Notes: generated from the letters alone by a model not told the origin. Numbered from the stretch's first letter, positions 1-5,850 are shown. The stretch is DNA of 64,000 bases from Pseudomonas citronellolis (GCF_900112375.1 NZ_FOLS01000028.1:1-64000); one strand, 5' to 3'. Translations and numbers: made by a program.

Positions 1-168
1 CGCGCCGTCGAGGTTCGCGCCGTCGAGGTTCGCGCCGTCGAGGTTCGCGCCGCGGAGGTACGCGCCGTCGAGGTTCGCGCGCTCGCCACCTTCCTCATCG
101 TCCAGCCACAAGCGGTGCTTTTCGAGAATCTCGGCGAGTTCGGTTGCGTTGTAGGTTTTCTCGTTCAC
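1..168 (-). CDS. Pentapeptide-repeat protein, C-terminus cut by window edge
   Basis: The first 30 residues are non-repetitive and acidic (ending WLDDEEGGER). They are followed by five consecutive pentapeptides of the A(N/Y)L(D/R)G type, written as nearly identical 15-bp DNA repeats that run off the left edge. Pentapeptide repeats fold into a right-handed quadrilateral beta helix; some family members mimic DNA, but that role is not shown here. I chose the GTG at 168 because GGAGA lies 7 bases upstream; an in-frame ATG at 183 has no good ribosome site. It is the leftmost member of the leftward group of small phage genes. The fold is certain, the function is unknown, and the full length cannot be judged. 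Confidence 0.8.
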   Translation of the reverse strand, partial: MNEKTYNATELAEILEKHRLWLDDEEGGERANLDGAYLRGANLDGANLDGANLDGA

Positions 169-439
169 ATCGGTATCTCCCATCGGTTGGTTGCATCGGT
201 GTGAGGGCTGACGGGGCTGGGGTTCCTCGGTGGTGCCGAGGCCGCCAACCCCCACACCGATGCAACCGGTGTTCTGTGTTGCATCGGGCCGCATTTCCGG
301 CATCAGTGCGGCGGCTGACCCTGAGGGGGCTAGGCCCCTGCCGTGGTGGCTTGAAGTGGGCGCGGTTGCCGGAGTGCCTTGGGCTCCGGCAGGCGGTGAT
401 GAGGTCCGCCCCCTAACGACACCACTACGTGGCAGCCAC
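169..439 (-). other. Structured non-coding leader between small genes
   Basis: No gene is supported here. A perfect 15-bp inverted repeat (189-203 with 253-267, GGTTGCATCGGTGTG) encloses a further stem GGGGTT/AACCCC (219-224 with 247-252) and a CCTCGG/CCGAGG hairpin (225-241). A separate GCCGGAG/CTCCGGC hairpin lies at 368-390. Read on the minus strand, this nested structure is the leader of the pentapeptide gene and ends about 20 bases before its start. It has no U-tract, so it is not a classic terminator. It could be a processed leader, an attenuator or a protein-binding RNA. Confidence 0.55.
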
Positions 440-943
440 CTAAGCCGTGTGTTCGAGGTACTCGCGGGCCGCAGCGATATGGCGGAGGCCGAAGCTGGTC
501 GGCATCCAGCGGTAACCGGTTTCGGTGTCCCGACGGTCGATGAGGTGCTCGCGCTGCATGCGGTCGAGAGCGGCCTTGGACAGGGGGCGGGTGACTCGCC
601 GCTCCAGCTCCTCGAAGCTGAGCGGGCCGGTCGCGTCTGCCAGGAGCACGAGGACCTGGGCGGCCGACGGGCTGCCAACCCACTGCTCGGGCTCGTCCTG
701 CGACGCGTCCTCTTCCAGTGAACGAGTGTTCACCAGGTTGTAGGTGAAGCCGCCGATGTTGGGGATGACCTGCACCTTCTCGCCGGCCTGCAGCGCCTCG
801 AAGTCCTCCTGGCCGACCGACACGGAGTCGACGCCGAGCTTCTTCATGACGATGCCGATGGCCAGGATGGTCGCCTGGGTGAATTGCTCCTGCTGGCGGC
901 TCTCCAGGGTGGTAAGCAGTTCGAGCGATTGCGAAGTCTTCAT
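440..943 (-). CDS. Unknown phage protein, possible winged-helix C-terminus
   Basis: A 167-residue protein starting MKTSQSLELLTTLESRQQEQ. The first 90 residues are helical and mixed. The C-terminal 75 residues (VLVLLADATGPLSFEELERR, then an RMQREHLIDRRDTETGYRW segment) look like a winged-helix unit: a helix-turn-helix followed by a short wing. This is pattern reading, not a family match. The ATG at 943 overlaps the stop of the upstream gene (ATGA) and has GAGGA upstream; longer in-frame starts to 1000 lack this. It is the second gene of a leftward pair with 940-1122. A role as a DNA-binding regulator of the left-end operators is possible but unproven. Confidence 0.7.
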   Translation of the reverse strand: MKTSQSLELLTTLESRQQEQFTQATILAIGIVMKKLGVDSVSVGQEDFEALQAGEKVQVIPNIGGFTYNLVNTRSLEEDASQDEPEQWVGSPSAAQVLVLLADATGPLSFEELERRVTRPLSKAALDRMQREHLIDRRDTETGYRWMPTSFGLRHIAAAREYLEHTA

Positions 944-1122
944 GACGTAGGTTCCTCGTTTCCTGTTGGCGCCTGTACATCCTGTTGATTCTCCAGGCAA
1001 AGCGAGACGTCCTGGTGGAGGATCCCAAGCTGCAGCAGCGCATCGATCGTGTGTTGGCGAGCCTGGTAGACCAGGGCCCTTGTGTTGCTTTCCAAGCCAC
1101 CGGGAGCGGTGGGGTGCTTCAT
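940..1122 (-). CDS. Small unknown phage protein
   Basis: Sixty residues beginning MKHPTAPGGLESNTRALVYQ, mostly helical, with no recognised family. The ATG at 1122 has TAGGAG 7 bases upstream, better than the longer in-frame start at 1167. It overlaps the next gene by four bases (ATGA), so the two are translationally coupled. A copy of the dispersed AATCAAC palindrome lies 37-55 bases upstream (1159-1177), so expression is probably controlled by the regulator that binds it. Confidence 0.65.
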   Translation of the reverse strand: MKHPTAPGGLESNTRALVYQARQHTIDALLQLGILHQDVSLCLENQQDVQAPTGNEEPTS

Positions 1123-1158
1123 GGAACGACTCCTATCTAATAGCACTGAGGTGAGTGC

Positions 1159-1177
1159 AGTCAACAAAAAGTTGATT
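1159..1177. promoter_or_regulatory. Family A operator (two-armed palindrome)
   Basis: AGTCAACAAAAAGTTGATT matches the dispersed consensus AATCAAC-N5-GTTGATT at 13 of 14 arm positions. A further AAAAGTT lies 19 bases on, as at several other copies. It stands upstream of the leftward genes 1122-440. The identical core recurs at 21603. Confidence 0.8.
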
Positions 1178-1200
1178 ATTTGCCTAAAAGTTTACTACCG

Positions 1201-1497
1201 TCATCCCGTACGGGTGACGACGGCAGCGATGATGATGTCCCCATCGTCAGCTCGGAACTCGCCGATGCTGCTTTTGTACTCGGCGCTGGTGCGCTGACGT
1301 GCGACGCGGATCTGGCCGTTCAAGGTGTTGCGGATGCGCTGCTTCTCCGCCTGGACGGCGGACCAGGCGGGTGGAGAGTTCTCGCCATCCAGGCGCACGG
1401 CGCTGGCGTAGGTCTCGCCGACCTGCAGGTTCGACAGCTGGCTCATCACGCTGTCGGGATCCGCGGGGCGGCCGCGCTTCTTGATCTCGTCGGACAT
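1201..1497 (-). CDS. Small unknown phage protein
   Basis: Ninety-eight residues, basic at the N-terminus (MSDEIKKRGRPADPDS), then a helical middle containing QAEKQRIRNTLNGQIRVARQ and a beta-rich end. The KKRGRP stretch resembles an AT-hook-like minor-groove binding patch, but there is only one copy. The start at 1497 has GGGAGA upstream. It is transcribed leftward from a promoter at about 1527-1555 that carries a family B operator. No family recognised; a DNA-binding role is possible. Confidence 0.65.
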   Translation of the reverse strand: MSDEIKKRGRPADPDSVMSQLSNLQVGETYASAVRLDGENSPPAWSAVQAEKQRIRNTLNGQIRVARQRTSAEYKSSIGEFRADDGDIIIAAVVTRTG

Positions 1498-1526
1498 CGG
1501 GTTCTCCCGGGCAGTTGGTCGCCGGG

Positions 1527-1555
1527 AATATAGAACACTTTGATGGGGTGTTGAA
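1527..1555 (-). promoter_or_regulatory. Leftward promoter with embedded family B operator
   Basis: On the minus strand a -35-like TTCAAC (1555-1550) is followed after 17 bases by TATATT (1532-1527). Between and across them lies ACACTTTGATGGGGTGT (1535-1551, plus strand), a 14/17 match to the operators inside the promoters at 1878 and 4335. It would drive the gene at 1201-1497. Confidence 0.55.
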
Positions 1556-1877
1556 AGTGCCGGGGATCCGGCTGAGGTTCCAAAGTACGGGAATCCGGCC
1601 AGGTTCCTGAAGTAAGCCGGCGCTGCGGCGGGGCCGGAAGCCCAGGAGTCTGGCTAGGGTTCTGAAGTAAGGAAATTCTGGAACGGCGGGGATCCTGGAG
1701 TACGCGGTGGCCGGCTGGCGGTGAGGTGGTAAACACCGTGGACTGGGCTAGGTGCGGGCTTTGGTGATGCGGGTAGGTCGGTGGTCGAGGAGGGCGGGGC
1801 GCCCAGGGGCTGCCGGCCTAGTACGGCCGGGGGTAGAGCGGAGGAGAGATAGAGAAGGGCGCCGAATGAATTGACTA
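1556..1877. repeat. Non-coding stretch with degenerate 25-bp repeats and a hairpin
   Basis: Three diverged copies of a motif close to GGNNTCYGGCNAGGTTC followed by GAAGTA lie at about 1562-1586, 1588-1614 and 1646-1673, with a shorter piece at about 1688-1702. The spacing is uneven and not codon-like. A CCGGCC/GGCCGG hairpin with a six-base loop lies at 1813-1830. The stretch separates the divergent promoters at 1540 and 1890. I see no credible gene in it. Confidence 0.5.
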
Positions 1878-1905
1878 TTGACACCTTGATTAGGTGTCTT
1901 AATAT
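1878..1905 (+). promoter_or_regulatory. Rightward early promoter with family B operator
   Basis: TTGACA (1878-1883) and TAATAT (1900-1905) are 16 bases apart. The perfect palindrome GACACCTTGATTAGGTGTC (1880-1898) overlaps the -35 box and fills the spacer, so a bound regulator would exclude RNA polymerase. It should drive the rightward small-gene cluster. AATCAAC half-sites of the other operator family follow at 1909 and 1947. Confidence 0.75.
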
Positions 1906-1946
1906 GCGAATCAACGGGGCGGGCAGCTTGACCGGTTCGTCTCCTG

Positions 1947-1959
1947 AATCAACTTTTTG
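1947..1959 (+). promoter_or_regulatory. Family A half-operator ahead of the first small gene
   Basis: AATCAAC plus TTTTT is present, but the second arm is replaced by GTGCAG. It lies 17 bases before the ATG at 1976. An isolated AATCAAC also occurs at 1909-1915. The same one-armed form precedes the genes at 2190 and 2537, always with AATCAAC upstream in the direction of transcription. Confidence 0.6.
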
Positions 1960-1975
1960 TGCAGAGGTGCAACAG

Positions 1976-2147
1976 ATGAATAAACACAACCGCGTTACCT
2001 TCGACAGCGACCGACGAACAGCTGTGCGCGCCGCGTGCCGAACTTGAGGCCGCGCTGTTGGCTCGCCTCCCCGGCATGCTGGCCGAAATGCGCCGCGATA
2101 TCGAGGCTGCCGGGCTCTTCTGGTCTCCGGAGGATTACCCGAATTAA
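1976..2147 (+). pseudogene. Frameshifted small phage gene (~56 aa when restored)
   Basis: The ATG at 1976 (AGAGG upstream) opens a frame that stops after 23 residues. Removing one A from the AAA at 1982-1984 gives a 56-residue protein beginning MNNTTALPSTATDEQLCAPR and ending FWSPEDYPN at the TAA at 2145-2147, with codon use like its neighbours. The likeliest reading is a one-base insertion; a programmed +1 shift or a sequencing error are alternatives. It is the first gene after the promoter at 1878. Confidence 0.5.
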
Positions 2148-2159
2148 CCACATCCAGAT

Positions 2160-2219
2160 AATCAACATTTTGCACGGGAGAACCACGTTATGGGCGATGT
2201 CTTTTACTTCAAGGTCCGC
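2160..2219 (+). repeat. Duplicated leader plus N-terminus, copy 1
   Basis: These 60 bases match 2507-2566 at 53 positions. The repeat spans a one-armed family A site (AATCAACATTTTGCAC), the ribosome site GGGAGA, the start codon and the first ten codons of the gene at 2190. Conservation of leader and N-terminus together suggests duplication of a regulated expression unit. Confidence 0.8.
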
Positions 2220-2504
2220 ACGGCAGACGGCGTTTTCGTCGAAGCCGAACAGCTCGCCACGTTCACCCACTACCTGCAGGCCGTGCAATTCCGCTTTGTC
2301 GTTACGCGGTTGCACGGAGGACGGCCTGCAGTCACCCATCGGGTTAGCGGCAAGTGGATAGCGGACATTCCGCAAAGCACGCTCGCTGCCTGCCGCGGCG
2401 ACTATCGTGACGCCGGCAAACTGGTCCTGATCGACGTTATTAGGCGCCAGGGGGAAGAGCGCGTCTGCCAGGCTCTGAAACGGGCCGAGCAGAATTGCGT
2501 CTAG
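2190..2504 (+). CDS. Unknown phage protein sharing the MGDxFYFxVR N-terminus
   Basis: A 104-residue protein starting MGDVFYFKVRTADGVFVEAE. The start is fixed by GGGAGA upstream and by the leader duplicated before the gene at 2537, whose product starts MGDSFYFEVREE. After the shared first ten residues the two proteins diverge. The body alternates beta and helical stretches with several cysteines near the end (ACRGD, RVCQAL, QNCV). No family recognised. Its place in an early, operator-controlled cluster of tiny genes fits a host-takeover or anti-defence role, which is inference only. Confidence 0.7.
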   Translation: MGDVFYFKVRTADGVFVEAEQLATFTHYLQAVQFRFVVTRLHGGRPAVTHRVSGKWIADIPQSTLAACRGDYRDAGKLVLIDVIRRQGEERVCQALKRAEQNCV

Positions 2505-2506
2505 CG

Positions 2507-2566
2507 AATCAACTTTTTGCACAGGAGAGCCGCGTTATGGGCGATAGCTTTTACTTCGAGGTCCGC
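2507..2566 (+). repeat. Duplicated leader plus N-terminus, copy 2
   Basis: Second copy of the 60-bp unit (53/60 identical to 2160-2219), carrying AATCAACTTTTTGCACAGGA and the first ten codons of the gene at 2537. The AATCAAC arm begins 3 bases after the stop codon of the preceding gene. Confidence 0.8.
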
Positions 2567-2794
2567 GAAGAGACGGACGTAGAAAAACTGTTCGATGGCA
2601 ACGAATACGTCCGGCCGCGCTACCGCTACGACGTGTCGTCGAACCGAATCGTTGTGCAGCTTGATCCGGGCCGGATGGCGCGAGTCACGGCACGCAAGGA
2701 CGGAAAAGTCCTTGTTTTCATCGTGCGCCTGGGTTCCGCCCTGGCGAAAGACTGCGCCGCCCCTCATGGCGTCTACCTGGAGACCGCAGCATGA
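2537..2794 (+). CDS. Unknown phage protein, MGDxFYFxVR paralogue
   Basis: An 85-residue protein starting MGDSFYFEVREETDVEKLFD with AGGAGA before the ATG. It shares its leader and first ten residues with the 2190 gene but not the rest. The middle reads as beta strands (RIVVQLDPGRMARVTARKDG). No family recognised. It overlaps the next gene by four bases (ATGA), so the two are co-translated. Confidence 0.7.
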   Translation: MGDSFYFEVREETDVEKLFDGNEYVRPRYRYDVSSNRIVVQLDPGRMARVTARKDGKVLVFIVRLGSALAKDCAAPHGVYLETAA

Positions 2795-3003
2795 ACATGA
2801 CCGCCGCCCTTGTCCTCTGGCTCTGCACCAGCGCCGCGATGGACGATTGCCAGGTTTACGTAATGGACAGCTGGCACGGGGAGGACGCCCGCCGGGAGTG
2901 TCGTGAGGCCCTGGGCGCCAGCGCCCCGGAGATGCGCAAGGTGAAGAGCGCGCACGTCCGGCTGACCTGCGAAGTGGAACGCGAACCGTCCGTTCGTTTC
3001 TAG
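2791..3003 (+). CDS. Small exported-type unknown protein
   Basis: Seventy residues. The first 17 (MNMTAALVLWLCTSAAM) are hydrophobic and could be a signal or anchor, although no positively charged residue precedes the core. The rest has four cysteines (DDCQVYV, RRECRE, RLTCEVE and one in the leader), which could form disulfides if exported. It starts inside the stop of the previous gene. No family recognised. Confidence 0.6.
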   Translation: MNMTAALVLWLCTSAAMDDCQVYVMDSWHGEDARRECREALGASAPEMRKVKSAHVRLTCEVEREPSVRF

Positions 3004-3022
3004 GATCAACTTTTTGTTGAGG
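3004..3022. promoter_or_regulatory. Family A operator
   Basis: GATCAACTTTTTGTTGAGG has a perfect TCAAC-N5-GTTGA core (3006-3020). It sits directly after a stop codon and 9 bases before the next start, so its right end also forms the GAGGA ribosome site of the gene at 3032. A bound repressor could block both transcription and access to that start. Confidence 0.75.
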
Positions 3023-3031
3023 ATTCCGACA

Positions 3032-3373
3032 ATGCGTATCACCCATCAAGACGGCACGACCGACCGCCGCTACACGGTCAAACCGGAATTCACCGGCAAG
3101 CCCAAGCCGCAATTCGTGGCGCGGTTCTGCGGCGAATGGATAGGGGCGGCAGGCCGGGAGGCTGGCGCCTGGCTGCTGGCCGGTGCGCACAAGCATGGGC
3201 AAACGCGAGCACTCCAGAAACTGGCGTTATCGATTCGTCTGGCTCGCGAGTGCCGCCGGGATAGCTGGCAATTGCAGAGCGCGGCCATGCGGGATGCAAG
3301 CCGGCGTGTTTCTCGCGAGGCGATGGAAGATGCCCGCTACTGGTTGGACCTGGCGACTAAGGGGAGGGCTTGA
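3032..3373 (+). CDS. Unknown phage protein
   Basis: A 113-residue basic protein starting MRITHQDGTTDRRYTVKPEF. A beta-like N-terminal third is followed by a long helical region rich in arginine (SIRLARECRRDSW, AAMRDASRRVSREAMEDARY). The start has GAGGA upstream within the operator at 3004. No family recognised. It is followed closely by the gene at 3376. Confidence 0.65.
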   Translation: MRITHQDGTTDRRYTVKPEFTGKPKPQFVARFCGEWIGAAGREAGAWLLAGAHKHGQTRALQKLALSIRLARECRRDSWQLQSAAMRDASRRVSREAMEDARYWLDLATKGRA

Positions 3374-3375
3374 GA

Positions 3376-3561
3376 ATGGCGCAGCAACCGAAAAACCGGG
3401 GACCGATGGGCGACCTCGCTCGCTTGGCGGATTCGAACGGCGGTCGAATCCCACTTGCCGTACCTGATCACTACGTCCATTGGTGCGCGCGGCTGATGCA
3501 CGGCAGCAGGCCCCAGGCGAACCGGATCAATTACAGCGTTATCCACTGCCGGGAGGATTGA
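3376..3561 (+). CDS. Small unknown phage protein
   Basis: Sixty-one residues starting MAQQPKNRGPMGDLARLADS, with an aromatic and histidine-rich middle (PDHYVHWCARLMHG). The ATG is 3 bases after the previous stop, with GGGGAGGG upstream. It is part of a tightly packed rightward run. No family recognised, and confidence is limited by its size. Confidence 0.5.
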   Translation: MAQQPKNRGPMGDLARLADSNGGRIPLAVPDHYVHWCARLMHGSRPQANRINYSVIHCRED

Positions 3562-3563
3562 CC

Positions 3564-3887
3564 ATGGATGACCTTACTCGCGAACTGGAACGCCGCGCGG
3601 CTATCGGCCTGCGCCCTTTAACGCTCCAGGGCTTGGCCGCCCGCCTGGCGAGCATCGGCTACAAGCTGGACCGCTCCGGCGACTGTCCGCATGCCGCGCG
3701 CTATGTGGCAGGTCCGCATGCTGGCGAGTCCTACCCGGCCATTAGCTCCAGCATCCGGGAGGCGGATACTAGGCTTTCGTTCGCTAACGTCGACGCACGA
3801 CGGGACGACAATTTCCGCACGCTCCAGGAATGGCGCTCCAAGGGCGAGCTGTTCGCCGTGGTGCGCAATCACATTTTCGAGGTCTAA
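3564..3887 (+). CDS. Unknown phage protein
   Basis: A 107-residue protein starting MDDLTRELERRAAIGLRPLT. The N-terminal half (LTLQGLAARLASIGYKLDRS) looks like a helix-turn-helix-sized unit, and the C-terminal half is mixed, ending VVRNHIFEV. A clear GGGAGGA precedes the start, which lies 2 bases after the previous stop. No family recognised. Confidence 0.65.
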   Translation: MDDLTRELERRAAIGLRPLTLQGLAARLASIGYKLDRSGDCPHAARYVAGPHAGESYPAISSSIREADTRLSFANVDARRDDNFRTLQEWRSKGELFAVVRNHIFEV

Positions 3888-3890
3888 GCC

Positions 3891-4148
3891 ATGGCGACGA
3901 TTGAGGAGCTGGGCTACGCCCTGGCCAGGCAAATACCCGACATGGAAGGCGGGTTCACCGTGCAGACGAACTACGGCGACCTGCGCATCACCGGAGAGGC
4001 CGCCGTACGAATGGCCGAGCTGGCGCGCTCGCTGTTGGAACGGCAATACCGCCAGGCGAAGGGCAGGGCTACGCGTGCAAAGGCGAGTCGCTCTACTGGC
4101 GCCGCTGTGCACGGAAGGGGGCGAACCGACGATGACGCGACGACCTGA
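3891..4148 (+). CDS. Unknown phage protein
   Basis: Eighty-five residues starting MATIEELGYALARQIPDMEG, helical with one beta hairpin (GFTVQTNYGDLRIT) and a basic, low-complexity tail. The tail overlaps the next gene by 17 bases, so only the first ~65 residues may be structurally constrained. It starts 3 bases after the previous stop. No family recognised. Confidence 0.6.
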   Translation: MATIEELGYALARQIPDMEGGFTVQTNYGDLRITGEAAVRMAELARSLLERQYRQAKGRATRAKASRSTGAAVHGRGRTDDDATT

Positions 4149-4332
4149 TATCGACGACCCGCCGGTCTGGTGGCCGTCCATGCGTGGTCTGGTGGCCGTC
4201 CTGCTGGTAGGGGCGTGCGCCTGGCTGGCGTGGCGCTGGGCTGCCGGCGGTCATGCCTGGCTGGCTGCCGGTGCCGTGGCATTCGCCCTGGGCGGCCTGG
4301 CAGGGCTCTACCCGGACAAGCATGAAAAATAA
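4132..4332 (+). CDS. Small inner-membrane protein, two transmembrane segments
   Basis: Sixty-six residues. A short polar N-terminus (MTRRPDIDDPPVWWPS) is followed by two hydrophobic spans, about residues 18-36 (GLVAVLLVGACAWLAWRW) and 42-60 (WLAAGAVAFALGGLAGLY), separated by a short glycine turn. This is a helical hairpin in the membrane. It ends just before the next promoter. Small membrane hairpins in early phage clusters can be exclusion proteins or holin-like, but nothing here decides this. Confidence 0.65.
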   Translation: MTRRPDIDDPPVWWPSMRGLVAVLLVGACAWLAWRWAAGGHAWLAAGAVAFALGGLAGLYPDKHEK

Positions 4333-4334
4333 TA

Positions 4335-4362
4335 TTGACACCTGTTTAAGGTGTTATTAACC
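4335..4362 (+). promoter_or_regulatory. Rightward promoter with family B operator
   Basis: TTGACA at 4335-4340 overlaps the perfect palindrome ACACCTGTTTAAGGTGT (4338-4354), the arrangement seen at 1878. The -10 is weaker (TTAACC at 4357 or TATTAA at 4355). It stands 43 bases before the gene at 4405. Confidence 0.65.
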
Positions 4363-4404
4363 TGTGCCTGTAGACAAGGAAAACGGCCTACGGGAGGCCC
4401 CGCC

Positions 4405-4842
4405 ATGTTCACTATCGAAGCTAAGACTTTTGCCGGGACGTTCGTCCCCGTGCTTGGCGCGCTGCTGGTCGGCGACAAAAAGCACCACGGCGTCGAATGG
4501 GATAACGCCGAACAGGCTGCCCGCGCCGCGGTTATCGCGAATCCGGACGTGGCCCACGGCGACCTCCGCGTAGTCAACGGCGATACCGGCGAGGCCTTCT
4601 CAGTCGCTGACATCCTGGACACTGCTGCGCCTGCCGAATCAACTAAATGTGCAGAAAGGCTGCAGATCGTCGACGTGAAAGAGATCTGCATCACTGGTCG
4701 CCCGTTTTACGCCCGTGCCTATATCGCCTGGCTGCTGGAAGAACGCGCTTGGCATCTCGCCCAGGGTAACCGCGTAGACCTGCTCCTGTGGCCGCGTGAC
4801 GGCCGCCAGTTCATCCGCCTTATCGCCTTCGCCCCCAATTGA
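4405..4842 (+). CDS. Unknown phage protein with an operator half-site inside the frame
   Basis: A 145-residue protein starting MFTIEAKTFAGTFVPVLGAL, with GGGAGG before the ATG. The first 65 residues are beta/alpha; the rest (from about residue 90) is helical and tryptophan-rich. At 4637-4655, in the linker near residues 78-84 (ESTKCAE), the DNA reads AATCAACTAAATGTGCAGA, the same one-armed operator plus ribosome-site-like stretch that precedes other genes of this cluster. The gene may therefore be a fusion of two formerly separate small genes. It is the first gene after the promoter at 4335. No family recognised. Confidence 0.65.
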   Translation: MFTIEAKTFAGTFVPVLGALLVGDKKHHGVEWDNAEQAARAAVIANPDVAHGDLRVVNGDTGEAFSVADILDTAAPAESTKCAERLQIVDVKEICITGRPFYARAYIAWLLEERAWHLAQGNRVDLLLWPRDGRQFIRLIAFAPN

Positions 4843-4853
4843 GGACAGCCGCC

Positions 4854-5225
4854 ATGAAAAGCCGAGTCAATAAAGACGCACTTCAAAAGAACATGATCCG
4901 CGCAATTGAGCGGAACGAGATGTTTTCGCTTGAGAACTGGACCACCTACGAACTGCACGACCTCGAATTCGCCGCCGAGCTGGACGGCGCGGAAAAAGCT
5001 CGCGCCGAAATCCTCAACGAACTTGACCGCCGCGACACAGCCATGCGCCTGGAAGTGGCTGAAGCACGTGACGCAAACCACGTTCGCATCCGCATGCTGA
5101 AACACGGTCACGTCCAACATGCCGCCGCAGCGCTTGGCACGCGCGTTGCCTGCATGGTAAACGCCCGCAAGTGCGCCGGCTCCGTTGGCAAAATCCCGCG
5201 CCTTCTCGCGCAGCTCAACGCCTAA
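4854..5225 (+). CDS. Unknown helical phage protein
   Basis: A 123-residue, strongly helical and charged protein starting MKSRVNKDALQKNMIRAIER, with GAGGA before the ATG. Heptad-like stretches (DLEFAAELDGAEKARAEI, LNELDRRDTAMRLEVAEARD) suggest a short coiled coil. The C-terminus is basic. It begins 11 bases after the previous gene. No family recognised. Confidence 0.65.
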   Translation: MKSRVNKDALQKNMIRAIERNEMFSLENWTTYELHDLEFAAELDGAEKARAEILNELDRRDTAMRLEVAEARDANHVRIRMLKHGHVQHAAAALGTRVACMVNARKCAGSVGKIPRLLAQLNA

Positions 5226-5240
5226 TTGAGGCCCGCCGCC

Positions 5241-5609
5241 ATGCTGAACAGAACCGCTCTCAAGTCCCCGGTGTTCCTGGCTCGCGTCAAGGCTGCCGTG
5301 GTGCGTGCTGTCCGCCACTCCTACAGCCCCGAGCGTCGGGCCCTGGGCATCGGCCATGCCGTGGTGCGTGCCAAACGCACTGGCCGGCTGTCGCTGGTCG
5401 TGGTCGCTCGCCAGGGGAGGGGGCTGGAATTCTTCGATGGGGCAGACCGCGACATCACCGACGACGTGCTGTCGGCGCTGCAGGCTTTCCATGCAGAGGT
5501 GCGGGCGGTAGCGGCCAAGGCGCCGACCGTGGTGGACGGTTGCCAGGGTGTCGAGTCCTTCCCCTATGGCCGTGAGGCCCTGGGCCAGGTGCAGCTTTGC
5601 GCTGCCTGA
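5241..5609 (+). CDS. Unknown phage protein
   Basis: A 122-residue protein starting MLNRTALKSPVFLARVKAAV. The first 60 residues are basic (VVRAVRHSYSPERRALG, VRAKRTGRLS) and the second half is acidic and mixed. The leader (GAGG, then GCCGCC before ATG) resembles that of the preceding gene. It is the last sizeable gene of the rightward left-end cluster. A family A half-operator follows its stop. No family recognised. Confidence 0.6.
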   Translation: MLNRTALKSPVFLARVKAAVVRAVRHSYSPERRALGIGHAVVRAKRTGRLSLVVVARQGRGLEFFDGADRDITDDVLSALQAFHAEVRAVAAKAPTVVDGCQGVESFPYGREALGQVQLCAA

Positions 5610-5611
5610 TG

Positions 5612-5630
5612 AATCAACATTTTGTGCTGA
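5612..5630 (+). promoter_or_regulatory. Family A half-operator
   Basis: AATCAACATTTTGTGCTGA begins 2 bases after a stop codon. As at 1947, the left arm and T-rich spacer are intact and the right arm is GTGC. A ribosome site ATAGGAG and the ATG at 5646 follow. Confidence 0.6.
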
Positions 5631-5645
5631 ATAGGAGTGGAAGCG

Positions 5646-5702
5646 ATGGGCATTGACGGGTGCAGCGTATCGGCCTCGCCGAAGTGGCAACAAGCCCCGT
5701 AG
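5646..5702 (+). CDS. Possible 18-residue leader or micro-peptide
   Basis: ATG with a strong TAGGAGTGG ribosome site opens an 18-residue frame starting MGIDGCSVSASPKW and ending at TAG (5700-5702). It is preceded by a family A half-operator as for real genes of the cluster, and followed about 100 bases later by a terminator. It may be a micro-protein, a leader peptide or a remnant. Confidence 0.3.
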   Translation: MGIDGCSVSASPKWQQAP

Positions 5703-5802
5703 TGGTCGGGCAATCGATCCAGCCGCCTGGCGGCCGTCCGGGTAAGCCCTGTCAGAATCGATCGAATCGCGCACCCGCGACGCCCGGTAACCGATCCCCT
5801 TT

Positions 5803-5823
5803 AAACCCGCCTCGGCGGGTTTT
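5803..5823 (+). terminator. Rho-independent terminator of the left-end cluster
   Basis: AAACCCGC/GCGGGTTT stem (5803-5810 with 5815-5822), four-base loop and following TTTTCCTTTT. It ends the rightward small-gene transcript and also faces the convergent gene at 5851-6003. Confidence 0.8.
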
Positions 5824-5850
5824 CCTTTTCGCGCCTGGCGCCCCCGCCAG

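Noticed and set aside
1-90. 15-bp tandem DNA repeat as a regulatory or minisatellite element
   Set aside because: It is exactly codon-phased and explained by the pentapeptide repeats of the protein.
718-733. Palindrome GTGAACGAGTGTTCAC as a possible operator
   Set aside because: Lies in a coding frame and only part of it (ACGAGTGTTCAC) recurs, near 6560; no pattern with promoters.
1137-1164. Leftward promoter TTGACT / TATTAG over the operator at 1159
   Set aside because: The predicted transcript start would fall inside or beyond the ribosome site of the gene at 1122, so the boxes are probably fortuitous.
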